From: Rhizobium freirei PRF 81
GTDB lineage: Bacteria; Pseudomonadota; Alphaproteobacteria; Rhizobiales; Rhizobiaceae
DNA length: 64,000 bases
Direction of reading: 5' to 3'
Assembly (NCBI RefSeq): GCF_000359745.1
Contig: NZ_AQHN01000095.1
Coordinates: 62,001 to 126,000, forward strand
A model generated the notes under the pieces. That model ran no database searches and was not told the DNA's origin. It saw only the letters and a program-made list of their open reading frames with translations. Positions 16,210 through 24,968 of this stretch are shown piece by piece. Positions within the stretch are counted from its first letter, which is position 1; the number at the start of each line of letters is the position of its first letter. The position numbers and the translations under genes were made by a program.

Positions 16210-16389
16210 TTGCGTAATCGGGTTTATGGAACTCGCGAGCGGTTTTGGACCGACTGGGCACCACTACCCAGGTCGAGAGGCTTTGTGTCCGAACCCCTTT
16301 CAGATTATGATCGGCGCATCGAAGGGCATTTCCTCATTGAGAGTTTCATCCCCGTACCTAACCCCGCCGAGAGGCGTGTGCGCAAGTAG
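16210..16389 (+). CDS. Small basic protein with TTG start
   Basis: A frame too short for routine calling: TTG at 16210 preceded at five bases by AAGGAG (16199-16204), giving 59 residues. The product is rich in Arg and aromatic residues (VYGTRERFWTDWAPL, DYDRRIEGHFLIESF) with a basic C-terminus. No family recognised. The excellent ribosome site and the structured leader just upstream argue that it is translated; the rare start codon and lack of known relatives argue caution. Confidence 0.45.
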   Translation: MRNRVYGTRERFWTDWAPLPRSRGFVSEPLSDYDRRIEGHFLIESFIPVPNPAERRVRK

Positions 16390-16975
16390 GATGAATTAGT
16401 TGCGGTAGGTATGAAATGTCATACCATATCTGAAAGAAGCTCCGCCATGAACGTGGAGATGAAGAAATGCAGTGATCCTACTGTCCCCCGCGCATGTTCA
16501 GGATTAGCGAAATCCCGAACTTCTCACCCTGTAAGCCGATCCAGTACCAGTGCCCGCTTGGCGTCTCGCGTGGCCTTGTCTGTCGCAACATCCATTGCCT
16601 TCAAGCCCCTGTGTCTGCCAGCTTTTTGGCCGGGGAGCTTACCGCTGTCGACCAGCAAGATGACATATTACTTGGAGAGGCTGAGAATATTCACCACAGC
16701 CTGCGTTGAAAGCATTTCCTCGTCCTATCACCATCACTATTGAACCGAACACTTTGCCGTCCAATTCGCCTGGAGCAGGTTGCTGTCCGCCTATAAGCTG
16801 TCCGCTGCGGGCCGCGAATTGCAGGTCAGGGCATCGCAGCGACCAACAACCGAGTCGGTCTACGCCGCCGCGGGGCGCCTACAAAAGAAACGCAACAATG
16901 CTTAACCTCCTGGCCATGGCGGCAATCACATCGCCAAACGGTGTCATTGCTGCGTTCGTTTCGTCCTCAGACTTC
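16390..16975. other. No convincing gene
   Basis: Plus-strand frames here are compositionally odd (Ser/Pro/His rich) and have no ribosome site. A minus-strand stretch near 16520-16660 stays open for about 50 codons without a start and may be a gene remnant. The rest shows nothing recognisable. The region separates the conjugation locus from the sugar operons and may be an old insertion zone. Confidence 0.5.
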
Positions 16976-18094
16976 CTAGAGATTGAGGTCCTGGTTCTGG
17001 GGGCCGGTGGTGTTTGCCGGATACCGCGCGACTCCCAAACCGTCAAAAAGCCGCGCATTTTCGCTATCAAAATCAACGGCGAAATCGCCCCCGATACGCA
17101 GGTCGCGGTCACCGTCGAGCACCGCAAGAAACGGTTTGCCGGACCTCAAGGCTAAACTGACGATGGTCTCGTTGCCTAGGCGCTCGATCAAGCTGATCTT
17201 TCCTGTGATCGGGCCACTCGAACCGGCTGTCAATCCATGCGGACGAATCCCAAGAGTCAGTTTCTCTCCCGATCGAAGGCCGGTCGTGTCGGCTTTGATC
17301 CTTTGCGATGTCATATCTATGCCGGAGACCGCGACCTCACCAGGGTTCACAGCTTCGACGGAGACATCGATGAAATTCATCTTCGGTGAGCCGATGAAGC
17401 CTGCCACAAAAAGGTTCGCCGGTCGCTGATACAACTCAATCGGCGATCCGACCTGTTGGACCACTCCACCATTCAAGACCACGATCTTGTCGGCGAGCGT
17501 CATCGCCTCGACCTGGTCATGTGTCACATAGATCATCGTCGCACCAAGATCGTGATGGAGGCGCGCCAATTCCATGCGCATGTCCACACGAAGCGCTGCA
17601 TCAAGGTTTGAGAGTGGTTCGTCAAACAGAAAGACCTCGGGTTTTCGGACAATCGCGCGACCGATCGCCACGCGCTGGCGCTGCCCGCCGGAAAGCTGGC
17701 TCGGCTTGCGTTTTAACAGGTGTTCCATCTGAAGTATTCGTGCTGCCTCGCGGATCTTGCGATCGCGCTCGGCGGTCGGCGTCCTTGCGAGTTTCAAGCC
17801 GAATCCGACATTGTCGTAGACCGTCATGTGCGGATAAAGGGCATAGCTCTGGAAGACCATGGCGATGCCGCGGTCGCGCGGCTCCACGTCATTGCAGTGC
17901 TTCTCGCCAATGAAAAGATCGCCACCCGATATTTCTTCAAGCCCCGCGATCATCCGCAGGAGCGTAGATTTTCCGCAGCCTGAGGGGCCGACGAAAACGA
18001 CAAACTGGCCATGCTCGATGTCAAGATCAACGCCATTGATGACCTCGAGAGCACCATAGGTCTTTCGCAGCGCCCTTAGAGTTAGTCCAGCCAT
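16976..18094 (-). CDS. Sugar ABC transporter ATPase (UgpC/MsmK family)
   Basis: ATP-hydrolysing subunit of a CUT1 carbohydrate importer. The 372-residue protein has Walker A GPSGCGKST near 37, Q-loop FQSYALYPH, signature LSGGQRQR near 135, Walker B VFLFDEPLSNLD, and the switch His in YVTHDQVEAMTLAD. A C-terminal TOBE/OB regulatory domain (about 240-372) is present, as in MalK/UgpC. It follows the second permease by three bases and is the last gene of the rhamnosidase operon. Confidence 0.95.
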   Translation of the reverse strand: MAGLTLRALRKTYGALEVINGVDLDIEHGQFVVFVGPSGCGKSTLLRMIAGLEEISGGDLFIGEKHCNDVEPRDRGIAMVFQSYALYPHMTVYDNVGFGLKLARTPTAERDRKIREAARILQMEHLLKRKPSQLSGGQRQRVAIGRAIVRKPEVFLFDEPLSNLDAALRVDMRMELARLHHDLGATMIYVTHDQVEAMTLADKIVVLNGGVVQQVGSPIELYQRPANLFVAGFIGSPKMNFIDVSVEAVNPGEVAVSGIDMTSQRIKADTTGLRSGEKLTLGIRPHGLTAGSSGPITGKISLIERLGNETIVSLALRSGKPFLAVLDGDRDLRIGGDFAVDFDSENARLFDGLGVARYPANTTGPQNQDLNL

Positions 18095-18097
18095 TTT

Positions 18098-18925
18098 TTA
18101 TCCTTTGACTGCGCCGGCCGTCATCCCCGCAACGATCTGTCGGTTGAAAAACAGGAACACGATCAGCGGCGGGATGGTGATCAGCAGAATGTTGGTGAAG
18201 AGCAGGTTGTATGAAGTGTTGAACTGGCTCTGAAAATTGAAGAGCGTCAGTTGCACCGTCGCGTTCTTGTTGCCCGGCAGATAATAGAGTGGATTGGTGA
18301 AATCGTTAAAGATTCCAACGGACTGCACGACGATGTTAGTGACGGTCACTGGCCAAAGCAGGGGCAAGATCACTCGGAAGAACACATCCAGCGGTCGCGC
18401 GCCGTCGATGATGGCCGCCTCATCGAGTTCTCGCGGAATGGTGGCGATGAAGGCGCGGTAGAGCAGTATTGAAAATGGAAGGCCGTATGCCACCTCGATA
18501 AGCACGAGCCCATAGAGCTTTCCGAAAAGGCCGAGACCCTGTAGCAGCCAGATGGTCGGAACGACGGCAGGCGGGATCATCAATCCCGTCAGGATTAGAA
18601 ATTCGATCAGACCATTGAATCGGGTTTTGCGCCTTTGCAGAACAAATCCGACCATGGCTGCGAAAATGACGATCAGGGTTACGCTCGCGACCGTCAAGAC
18701 TGCCGAGTTGATGAATGCCGATACCAGCATCCAGTTTCGCGTGGTCACGACCGTGACGATGTTCTCCCAAAGATGGTTGCCTGTGGGCCAGGAGAAATCA
18801 ATGCGCGAGGATTGCTTCTGATCCTTGAAAGCCATGAGCACGATAAAGGCAAACGGCACCAGGAAGACGAGTGCCGACAGCGAAGCCGCTATGGCGCTCG
18901 CTCCATATTTGCGAACGAGCCTCAT
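18098..18925 (-). CDS. Sugar ABC permease (MalG type)
   Basis: Inner-membrane permease of 275 residues with six predicted helices. The EAA loop is DEAAIIDGARPLDVFFRVILPLL near residues 168-192 (conserved EAA---G---------I-LP), which docks to the ATPase. The N-terminal helix and the P-x-A-F-IVLMAFK stretch are typical of the second CUT1 permease. Its ATG at 18925 overlaps the end of the first permease gene by four bases. Confidence 0.94.
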   Translation of the reverse strand: MRLVRKYGASAIAASLSALVFLVPFAFIVLMAFKDQKQSSRIDFSWPTGNHLWENIVTVVTTRNWMLVSAFINSAVLTVASVTLIVIFAAMVGFVLQRRKTRFNGLIEFLILTGLMIPPAVVPTIWLLQGLGLFGKLYGLVLIEVAYGLPFSILLYRAFIATIPRELDEAAIIDGARPLDVFFRVILPLLWPVTVTNIVVQSVGIFNDFTNPLYYLPGNKNATVQLTLFNFQSQFNTSYNLLFTNILLITIPPLIVFLFFNRQIVAGMTAGAVKG

Positions 18926-19836
18926 TCATGTCCCTCCCGCCGGTTCAGCATCATCGTTAGCGGCACGACAAGAACTCCGATGAGGATGAACAGCACGACG
19001 TTGCCCGCGGTTGACAGGCCGTAGAAACCAGCCTGGTACTGCTTGTAGATCACTGAGGCGATGGTGTCGGAAGCGAACCCCGGCCCGCCTTTGGTCATCG
19101 CCCAGATCAGATCGAATGTACGCAAACCACCGATGAAACTGAGAACGATCACCGTGTTGGTCGCGGGTCGCAAGAGCGGCAATGTCACGTAGAAAAAATT
19201 CTGGACCTTTGTGGCTCCATCAATACGCGCGGCTTCGAAGTAGTCCTTGGGTATTGCGACGACGCCCGCAATGTAGATGACCGTGGCAAGGCCAAGTCCT
19301 TTCCAGACGTCTACGAGCGCAACCGAAAACAGAGCCAGCGTCGGGTCGGTCAGCCAACCGGGACCTTTAATTCCGAGCAGGGCCAAACCCTCGTTGATCA
19401 TGCCCTGGGTGGGATGCATCAATACCGTGAAGGTGATGCCGACACCGACCGTCGACACGAGCACCGGGAAGAACACCACCGAACGCAGATAGGCACGGCC
19501 CAAGATCTGGCTCGTGAGCAGCAAAGCCAGGAGCATTCCGAGAACCACTTTGGCTCCGGATGTGACTGCCGCATAAATGACGGTGTTGATCAGCCCCTGG
19601 ATCAGGAAAGGTTCGCGGAAGAACTGGACGAAGTTGTCGAAGCCGATGAAGGTCGCGTTGAATAAGGTCCAACGCGTCAGGCTGAAATAAAGCGAAGCGA
19701 AGGTCGGGGCGAGGAAAAGCACACCGTAGATTATCGCCGCCGGCAGGAAGAACCATCCGGGATAAGCTGGGCGGCGGCGCGGCCTGCGAACCGAATCCCG
19801 GGTTCTGACGCCAAGATGTTGGGTAGTGACGGACAT
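18922..19836 (-). CDS. Sugar ABC permease (MalF/UgpA type)
   Basis: The 304-residue partner permease has six predicted helices and a longer cytoplasmic N-terminus (Arg-rich, about 1-27). The EAA loop is YFEAARIDGATKVQNFFYVTLPLL near residues 198-222. It follows the binding-protein gene after a 74-base gap that carries a strong stem-loop, and precedes MalG-type permease with a four-base overlap. Confidence 0.94.
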   Translation of the reverse strand: MSVTTQHLGVRTRDSVRRPRRRPAYPGWFFLPAAIIYGVLFLAPTFASLYFSLTRWTLFNATFIGFDNFVQFFREPFLIQGLINTVIYAAVTSGAKVVLGMLLALLLTSQILGRAYLRSVVFFPVLVSTVGVGITFTVLMHPTQGMINEGLALLGIKGPGWLTDPTLALFSVALVDVWKGLGLATVIYIAGVVAIPKDYFEAARIDGATKVQNFFYVTLPLLRPATNTVIVLSFIGGLRTFDLIWAMTKGGPGFASDTIASVIYKQYQAGFYGLSTAGNVVLFILIGVLVVPLTMMLNRREGHE

Positions 19837-19853
19837 TGAGTCTCTCCTGATGT

Positions 19854-19891
19854 ACGGCTGGCCCGGGCAGGGAGGCGCCCGGGTCAGCCGT
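19854..19891 (-). other. Intercistronic stem-loop after binding-protein gene
   Basis: Arms 19854-19868 and 19877-19891 pair over 15 bases with a single mismatch, around an 8-base loop, with a GC-rich core (CCCGGGC). It begins 20 bases after the binding-protein stop. Such hairpins protect the upstream message from 3' decay and raise the binding-protein level over the permeases; that role is inferred. Confidence 0.7.
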
Positions 19892-19910
19892 GCCGGCGCT
19901 GTTATCAGCC

Positions 19911-21206
19911 TTACCAGCCAGGCAGACCCAGCTGTTGCGCCTGCTTACGGACATCCTCGTCATAGAGAGCAGCACCATCAGCTGCCGAACGCGTGCCGGA
20001 GCCGACCTCGACGGTGATCTGCTCAAGGGACGGCCCCTTTACCGGAGAAAGGAACTCAAGCGCCGGACCAGTTTTGCCCGCTTCCTTGAAATAGGGAAGC
20101 ATGTCTGACACGCCGCGTGGCACGCCAGCAGGCAGCTCACAGCCATTGACAAGATAAGGGCCTGTGACGGCCGCTGCCTTGTTCTGCGACTCGCAGCCCT
20201 TCACGCTCGCCACGAACGCGACAAACCGCTTGGCAATCTCGACATTCGGGCCGGCGGAGGGAATGTAAAGACCGTTTGGAAGCCAGATGGTGAGCCCATT
20301 TTTGCCAGGATCGTCCCCGGGAATGGCAAAGAAACCCACATTGTTGAGGTTGTCCGGATCCGTTTTAGCGATCGATCCGAATGCAAAGCTCAGCATCGGA
20401 TAGTGCGCGCCCTCCCCGGTTGCCACCATGCGAAGCCCGTCTTCGAGGGTCGCCGCGCCAAAGTCCTCGTTGAGATAGCCAGCGGCATGCAGCTCTTCCA
20501 GTTTCTGAAAGCTGCGGAGCGCCGAAGGAGTCGATGCGAATTTGGCCTTGCCAGCCGTATATTGAGAGGCGAAATCCGGCGTCTCCGCCATGACGTTATA
20601 GTTATCGCCGAGGACCATGAGCTGGCTCGTCCAGGTATCGCGATACGTCTGCACGACAGGAACTTTGCCTGCTGCCTTGATTTTGGCGTTGTTCGCCATG
20701 AACTCGCCCCAGCTCTTCGGGACGGAGAGGCCAAGTTCCTTGTACAGTGGGATGTTGTAGAAAATCCCACCACCCATCGCTGTCTGGATCGGGGCACCGC
20801 GTACAGTGCCATCGGGAGCAGTGACCACTTCCTTGAATTCCGGGACGATATTGGCCTGCCAAGGCTCGTTGCTGAGGTCTACCAGCGTTTGCGCCGGGTT
20901 GAGTGCCCGGTACAGCGAACCGGAATTGTAGAGGAAGACGTCGTTCATCGACTGGGTCGCGAGACGAGATCTGACCAGGTTGTCGCGCTCCGTCCCGCCC
21001 GGTCCGACTTCAACCTCGACATGCACATCCGGGTTGGCCGCCTCGAAATCTTTGGCAAGCTCTTCCGAGACGGCAACGGTTGCTGCATCGTTGGCGGTAA
21101 AGAACGTTATTGTTGTTTGATCGGCGTGTGCCACACCGAAAAGCGCGGTCACACAGAGCAGGCCGGCGATAAAGCCGACGCGTCGTTTCACTATTGTATT
21201 AGACAT
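19911..21206 (-). CDS. Sugar ABC substrate-binding protein (family 1)
   Basis: Periplasmic receptor of the CUT1 system. The 431-residue precursor has a signal peptide to about residue 29 (VAHA-D) and the family-1 pattern: TTITFFTANDAATVAVSEELAKDFEAANPDV at the start of the mature protein in pieces, GAPIQTAMGGGIFYNIPLYKELGLSVPKSW, and VATGEGAHYPMLSFAF. Substrate is unknown; the upstream alpha-L-rhamnosidase suggests a rhamnosylated oligosaccharide or glycoside. It is 36 bases downstream of the glycosidase. Confidence 0.94.
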   Translation of the reverse strand: MSNTIVKRRVGFIAGLLCVTALFGVAHADQTTITFFTANDAATVAVSEELAKDFEAANPDVHVEVEVGPGGTERDNLVRSRLATQSMNDVFLYNSGSLYRALNPAQTLVDLSNEPWQANIVPEFKEVVTAPDGTVRGAPIQTAMGGGIFYNIPLYKELGLSVPKSWGEFMANNAKIKAAGKVPVVQTYRDTWTSQLMVLGDNYNVMAETPDFASQYTAGKAKFASTPSALRSFQKLEELHAAGYLNEDFGAATLEDGLRMVATGEGAHYPMLSFAFGSIAKTDPDNLNNVGFFAIPGDDPGKNGLTIWLPNGLYIPSAGPNVEIAKRFVAFVASVKGCESQNKAAAVTGPYLVNGCELPAGVPRGVSDMLPYFKEAGKTGPALEFLSPVKGPSLEQITVEVGSGTRSAADGAALYDEDVRKQAQQLGLPGW

Positions 21207-21242
21207 GAAATTCCTCCCAAGTTTGGTATCCGCACTCGCGGA

Positions 21243-23600
21243 TCAGTGGCTATTCCGACTGTTTCGGAACGTTATCCTGTGCGTTCCCGGCGCGAGCCGG
21301 CAGCGCGCCTTTCCTTCGGATTGTGGTTCAAGCCGTGCACCATCCACTACGATGTCCCGATATTCTTCAGCCAGGAGGAGCGAACCCTCCGATCGCTCAG
21401 GAACAGTGACGACGTATTCGACGACATCGCCCGTGACGGTCCACGCCGCCTCGATCCGACCGATGCGCGCGTCGTGCGATGCCGTGACGGGCGAGAGCGA
21501 CGGAATAATCGTCGGTTCGAAAATGATGTGCCTGAAGCCGGGCGCATCCGCGTCGGGCCGGAAGCCGGCGACAGCTTCGAATAGCCATTGGCACACGGCG
21601 CCATAGGCATAGTGATTGTAGGAGTTCATGGCAGGCTCGAAGATCGATCCATCGGCTTTGATGCCGTCCCATCGCTCCCAGATTGTGGTCGCTCCACGCT
21701 TCACCTGGGCAAGCCAGCCCGGCACCTCCTCCTGCAGGAAGACGCGTGCCGCCAGGTCCGGTTCGCCGATCTTGACGAGAGCAGGCAACAAGGCAGGCGT
21801 GCCGATGAAGCCCGTACCGATGCGACCGTGCGAACGGTCGATCGTCGCCTTGAAATAGCGTTTCGCCGCTTCGTCATGCTCTTCGGGGATCAAATCGTGG
21901 AGGAATGCCAGGGCGTAGGAACTCTGGTCATCATAGAGCAGGCGACCGGTCGGAGTGATGAATTCCTGCTGGAACGCGGCCCTGACCGCCATCGCCCGCT
22001 GATCAAATTTTTCGACAGCCGCTGATTTGCCAATATGGCGGGCGATCTCCAAGATTTGTATGCAGGAAATGTAGAGGTAGATTGTGGCCGCCGCATCGTC
22101 GCCCATCGTCGGCACGGCCTTCAACCAGTCGTTCTGGGGCTGCAGCCAATCTCCGAAGGTGAAACCGCGACCATCCCATTTTGCGGGCGGGCGAACGATC
22201 GGCCCATTGCTGATCGACCAGACGAAGTCATTCCACCGCGTCATGGCCGCAAAAGCCTCTTCAAGGATCGCCGTGTCGCCGTAATGCAGGTAGACTGCCC
22301 ATGGAATGACGCTGATTGCGTCGCCCCAACCAGTCGAGCCGGCCCAGTTGTTGAATTCTGGCGACGGCTTCAGACGCAGCGGGTTCGGCGACACATGGGC
22401 GATCGAGCCGTCCTCCCCTTGGTCGACCATCATATCGCGCACGAATTTCGTCAGGATTCCGCTGCTGTCCGCAAGGTAACAGGCCGTCGCGGCAAAAACC
22501 TGCGCGTCGCCCGTCCATCCCAGTCGCTCGTCACGTTGCGGGCAATCAGTCGGAACTTCGATGAAATTTGCCCGCTGGGACCAGATCGTGTTCTCGACAA
22601 GACGGTTCACGAGCGGGTTAGAGGACGTGAAAGTCGCCCGCGGCTCAGGAACCGACGTAATCGGCACCGAGACGATCGCGGCAAGTTCTGCCGACCCATT
22701 GATCGTCACGCGGGCATATCGGAAACCCTGAAACGTGAAGAGAGGGCGGTAGCGTTCCTCGCTATCCCCGGCGAGAATGTATTCGAGCTTGGCTTCGGCA
22801 CTTCGATAGTTGACGTTGTAAAACTGTCCCTGCTGGTCGAGAATTTCGGCATGCTCGACAATGATCGAGGAGCCTTTCTCGCCTTTCAGGGTTAGAGCGA
22901 CATAGCCCCCGACGTTCTGCCCAAAATCGAAGATGGTCCGGCCTTCGGCATCCTCCCACGACTTAACCGGAACAAGCGCATCAAGTTCGCGAACAGGTCC
23001 GCATTCATGGGCGACCAGTGTCGAATGATCGAACGGCAGTGCGGCAACGCCGTGCGTCATCTCGAGGACTACACGCGCATCATACACTTCCCCGAAATAA
23101 ATGCCCGATTTGCGCACCGGTATTTCGCCACTCCTCCAGGCTTCGTCCGTCGCGACGATCAGGCCACCGCCTGGACGATCGCGCAGCTCTGCGATCGCAC
23201 CGATATGGTCTCCCCAGACGTTCTCCTTACCGAAGCCCGTCCACATCAGCGGCGATCGAAGCCAGCCGTCCGCGAGCCAGACCTCGATTGCGTTTTCGCC
23301 CTCCACTAACAGATCGGCGACGTCGTATACCTGATAGGACAGGCGGCGATCATAAGCCGTCCAACCTGGCGTCAGTTGGTCGTCGCCTACCCTGCGGCCA
23401 TTGATAAACGCACGGTACAGTCCCAGCGCTGAGATGCGTAACGTCTCTAGTCCGGACAATTCTGCAATTTGAAATCGACGACCGACAAATGACCCCGGCG
23501 TGCCCACACCCTTGTCCGATAGCGGCCGGATCATCTGTGCCTCCCATGCGCTGGATATCGGGGGTTCCTCTCCGGTTTTGCGATGCACGTATTGATCCAC
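21243..23600 (-). CDS. Alpha-L-rhamnosidase, GH78
   Basis: Hydrolyses terminal alpha-L-rhamnose from glycosides. The GTG at 23600, preceded by GGAGGA, gives 785 residues; an ATG-like start at 23747 would read through the upstream palindrome and is rejected. Domain order: N-terminal beta domain (LRISALGLYRAFINGRRVG, LTPGWTAYDRRLSYQVYDV), a carbohydrate-binding-like beta domain with RTIFDFGQNVGG, then an (alpha/alpha)6 catalytic barrel with the family signature DCPQRDERLGWTGDAQ near residues 347-362 and the WGDAISVIPW segment, then a C-terminal beta domain. No signal peptide, so it probably acts on imported substrate in the cytoplasm. First gene of the importer operon. Confidence 0.95.
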   Translation of the reverse strand: MDQYVHRKTGEEPPISSAWEAQMIRPLSDKGVGTPGSFVGRRFQIAELSGLETLRISALGLYRAFINGRRVGDDQLTPGWTAYDRRLSYQVYDVADLLVEGENAIEVWLADGWLRSPLMWTGFGKENVWGDHIGAIAELRDRPGGGLIVATDEAWRSGEIPVRKSGIYFGEVYDARVVLEMTHGVAALPFDHSTLVAHECGPVRELDALVPVKSWEDAEGRTIFDFGQNVGGYVALTLKGEKGSSIIVEHAEILDQQGQFYNVNYRSAEAKLEYILAGDSEERYRPLFTFQGFRYARVTINGSAELAAIVSVPITSVPEPRATFTSSNPLVNRLVENTIWSQRANFIEVPTDCPQRDERLGWTGDAQVFAATACYLADSSGILTKFVRDMMVDQGEDGSIAHVSPNPLRLKPSPEFNNWAGSTGWGDAISVIPWAVYLHYGDTAILEEAFAAMTRWNDFVWSISNGPIVRPPAKWDGRGFTFGDWLQPQNDWLKAVPTMGDDAAATIYLYISCIQILEIARHIGKSAAVEKFDQRAMAVRAAFQQEFITPTGRLLYDDQSSYALAFLHDLIPEEHDEAAKRYFKATIDRSHGRIGTGFIGTPALLPALVKIGEPDLAARVFLQEEVPGWLAQVKRGATTIWERWDGIKADGSIFEPAMNSYNHYAYGAVCQWLFEAVAGFRPDADAPGFRHIIFEPTIIPSLSPVTASHDARIGRIEAAWTVTGDVVEYVVTVPERSEGSLLLAEEYRDIVVDGARLEPQSEGKARCRLAPGTHRITFRNSRNSH

Positions 23601-23611
23601 GACTGTCCTCC

Positions 23612-23659
23612 GCCTTCGAATGTACAACATTGCACGTGCAATGTTGTACATTCGAAGGC
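23612..23659. promoter_or_regulatory. Perfect 48-bp palindrome, probable LacI operator
   Basis: The two 24-base arms (23612-23635 and 23636-23659) are exact reverse complements with no loop. The centre is TTGCACGTGCAA, with the CG midpoint common to LacI-family operators, flanked by outward-facing AATGTACAACATT-type blocks. It lies 12 bases upstream of the rhamnosidase start codon and 77 bases before the divergent lacI-type gene. It may hold a central and two flanking half-operators; as RNA it could also form a hairpin. Confidence 0.8.
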
Positions 23660-23735
23660 CTTTTGCAACTAGATTCATTTTGCGCGCGCCGTTCGAGATG
23701 CTATCTCCAATATGAGACTTGTGATGGAGCGGTAA

Positions 23736-24758
23736 GTGGCCAGACAATCGAGACAGAAACGCGTCACGATCCTTGACGTCGCAAAGGACGCAAAGGTGTC
23801 CTTTGCCGCGGTATCGAAAGTGCTACGAAACGCCTACGGCGTCAGCGATGCACTCCGCGAAAAGGTGAACATCTCAATCAAGAAGCTGGGTTACACGCCG
23901 AATACAGCGGCGCGTGCGATGCGTGGCCGTACTTTCGTTGTCGGTGTAATCTTCCCGGATATGCGCAATCCGTTTTTCGCGGACATCCTGGCAGGGATCA
24001 GTTCGGCTCTGGAGCGCACGCAGTACGAGTCGGTCCAGGGTATCGCGCGCCATTCAACAGAGCCGTCGCTTGTGCAGTCGATGATTGACATGCAGATGGA
24101 TGGACTGATTCTTGTCGGAACCACAGCAACCTCGAAGGCGCTGTCCGCAGTTGGTCAGAAAAAACCGACCGCAGTTATAGGCCATCACCTACCTGATACC
24201 AAAAGTGTCGACACGGTTAACAACGACGACGAAATAAGCGGGCGGCTGGTCGTGCGCCACCTTGTCGAGCAGGGCTATCGTAAGATCGTGATGCTGAGCC
24301 TGGACACAGAGAACGGCACGGTCATCGAGCGACGTGAAGCCGGCTATAGAAGCGAAATGGAGGGAGCGGGTCTGGAAGGCGCGATCAAAGTTGTAAGAGT
24401 CTCGCAATCGCTCCGCGAAATACAGGTGGCGGCAAAGGCCCTAATCTCTCGACAAGATCGACCTGATGCGATTTTCTGCTGGACCGACTTTGTCGCTCTC
24501 GAGGTCATCAGCGTTGCCCAGGCTAGTGGACTAAACATACCCGACGACATCGCAGTGGTTGGCCACGACAATACGATCTACTGCGATTTTCACCAGAACA
24601 GTCTCACAAGTGTAGACCAATCCGGTGAGCAGCTCGGTTTACAGGCCGCGCGCCTGTTAATTGAGCGAATTGAAGGACGGTCGAAGTGCGAGCATTTTCT
24701 AGTGCATCCCCGTCTCGTGGCGCGGCGTAGCAGTCTGCGGGCAGAATCCGTCGCATAG
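23736..24758 (+). CDS. LacI-family transcriptional regulator
   Basis: The 340-residue protein starts at GTG (GGAG upstream). The helix-turn-helix is at residues 10-36 (VTILDVAKDAKVSFAAVSKVL), with the hinge helix NTAARAMR near 57-64, then a periplasmic-binding-protein-like sensor domain (FVVGVIFPDMRNPFFADILAG). It is divergent from the rhamnosidase-importer operon and very likely controls it through the 48-bp palindrome, released by a sugar ligand. Confidence 0.95.
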   Translation: MARQSRQKRVTILDVAKDAKVSFAAVSKVLRNAYGVSDALREKVNISIKKLGYTPNTAARAMRGRTFVVGVIFPDMRNPFFADILAGISSALERTQYESVQGIARHSTEPSLVQSMIDMQMDGLILVGTTATSKALSAVGQKKPTAVIGHHLPDTKSVDTVNNDDEISGRLVVRHLVEQGYRKIVMLSLDTENGTVIERREAGYRSEMEGAGLEGAIKVVRVSQSLREIQVAAKALISRQDRPDAIFCWTDFVALEVISVAQASGLNIPDDIAVVGHDNTIYCDFHQNSLTSVDQSGEQLGLQAARLLIERIEGRSKCEHFLVHPRLVARRSSLRAESVA

Positions 24759-24968
24759 CAAGCATCCCCGTCGATGCCACCGGTGATCTAGCTCAGGTAG
24801 CGCGCGAGGTTGCAGATCATCGCATCGGATCGCGCTCGGGCTGCGTCGACCCATCCACAAAACTCGGCCGTATTTCCTCCGCAATGAACGCGAACTTCAT
24901 ATATTGCGTCCCTTGTCGTTCTGATACCGCCGCTTCGACGGGCTCTGACGAGCAAGCTCAGTGGGCGT
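24759..24968. other. Convergent intergenic region with a weak minus-strand frame
   Basis: Between the lacI-type gene and the converging dehydrogenase operon. A 63-codon minus-strand frame (24788-24979) overlaps the dehydrogenase stop and has a plausible composition, but no ribosome site or recognised family. No clear terminator hairpin with U-tract was seen. Confidence 0.3.

Noticed and set aside
16411..16743. Plus-strand frame of 110 codons
   Set aside because: Ser/Ala/Thr-rich, no ribosome site, ends in a His-Tyr run, no family resemblance.
20403..21584. Plus-strand frame of 393 codons
   Set aside because: Antisense to the binding-protein gene and the rhamnosidase end; it spans two real genes and has no domain.
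23601..23747. Longer rhamnosidase start
   Set aside because: It would translate through the 48-bp palindrome and into the lacI-type gene, and adds unusual Arg-rich residues; GTG 23600 has a strong ribosome site.
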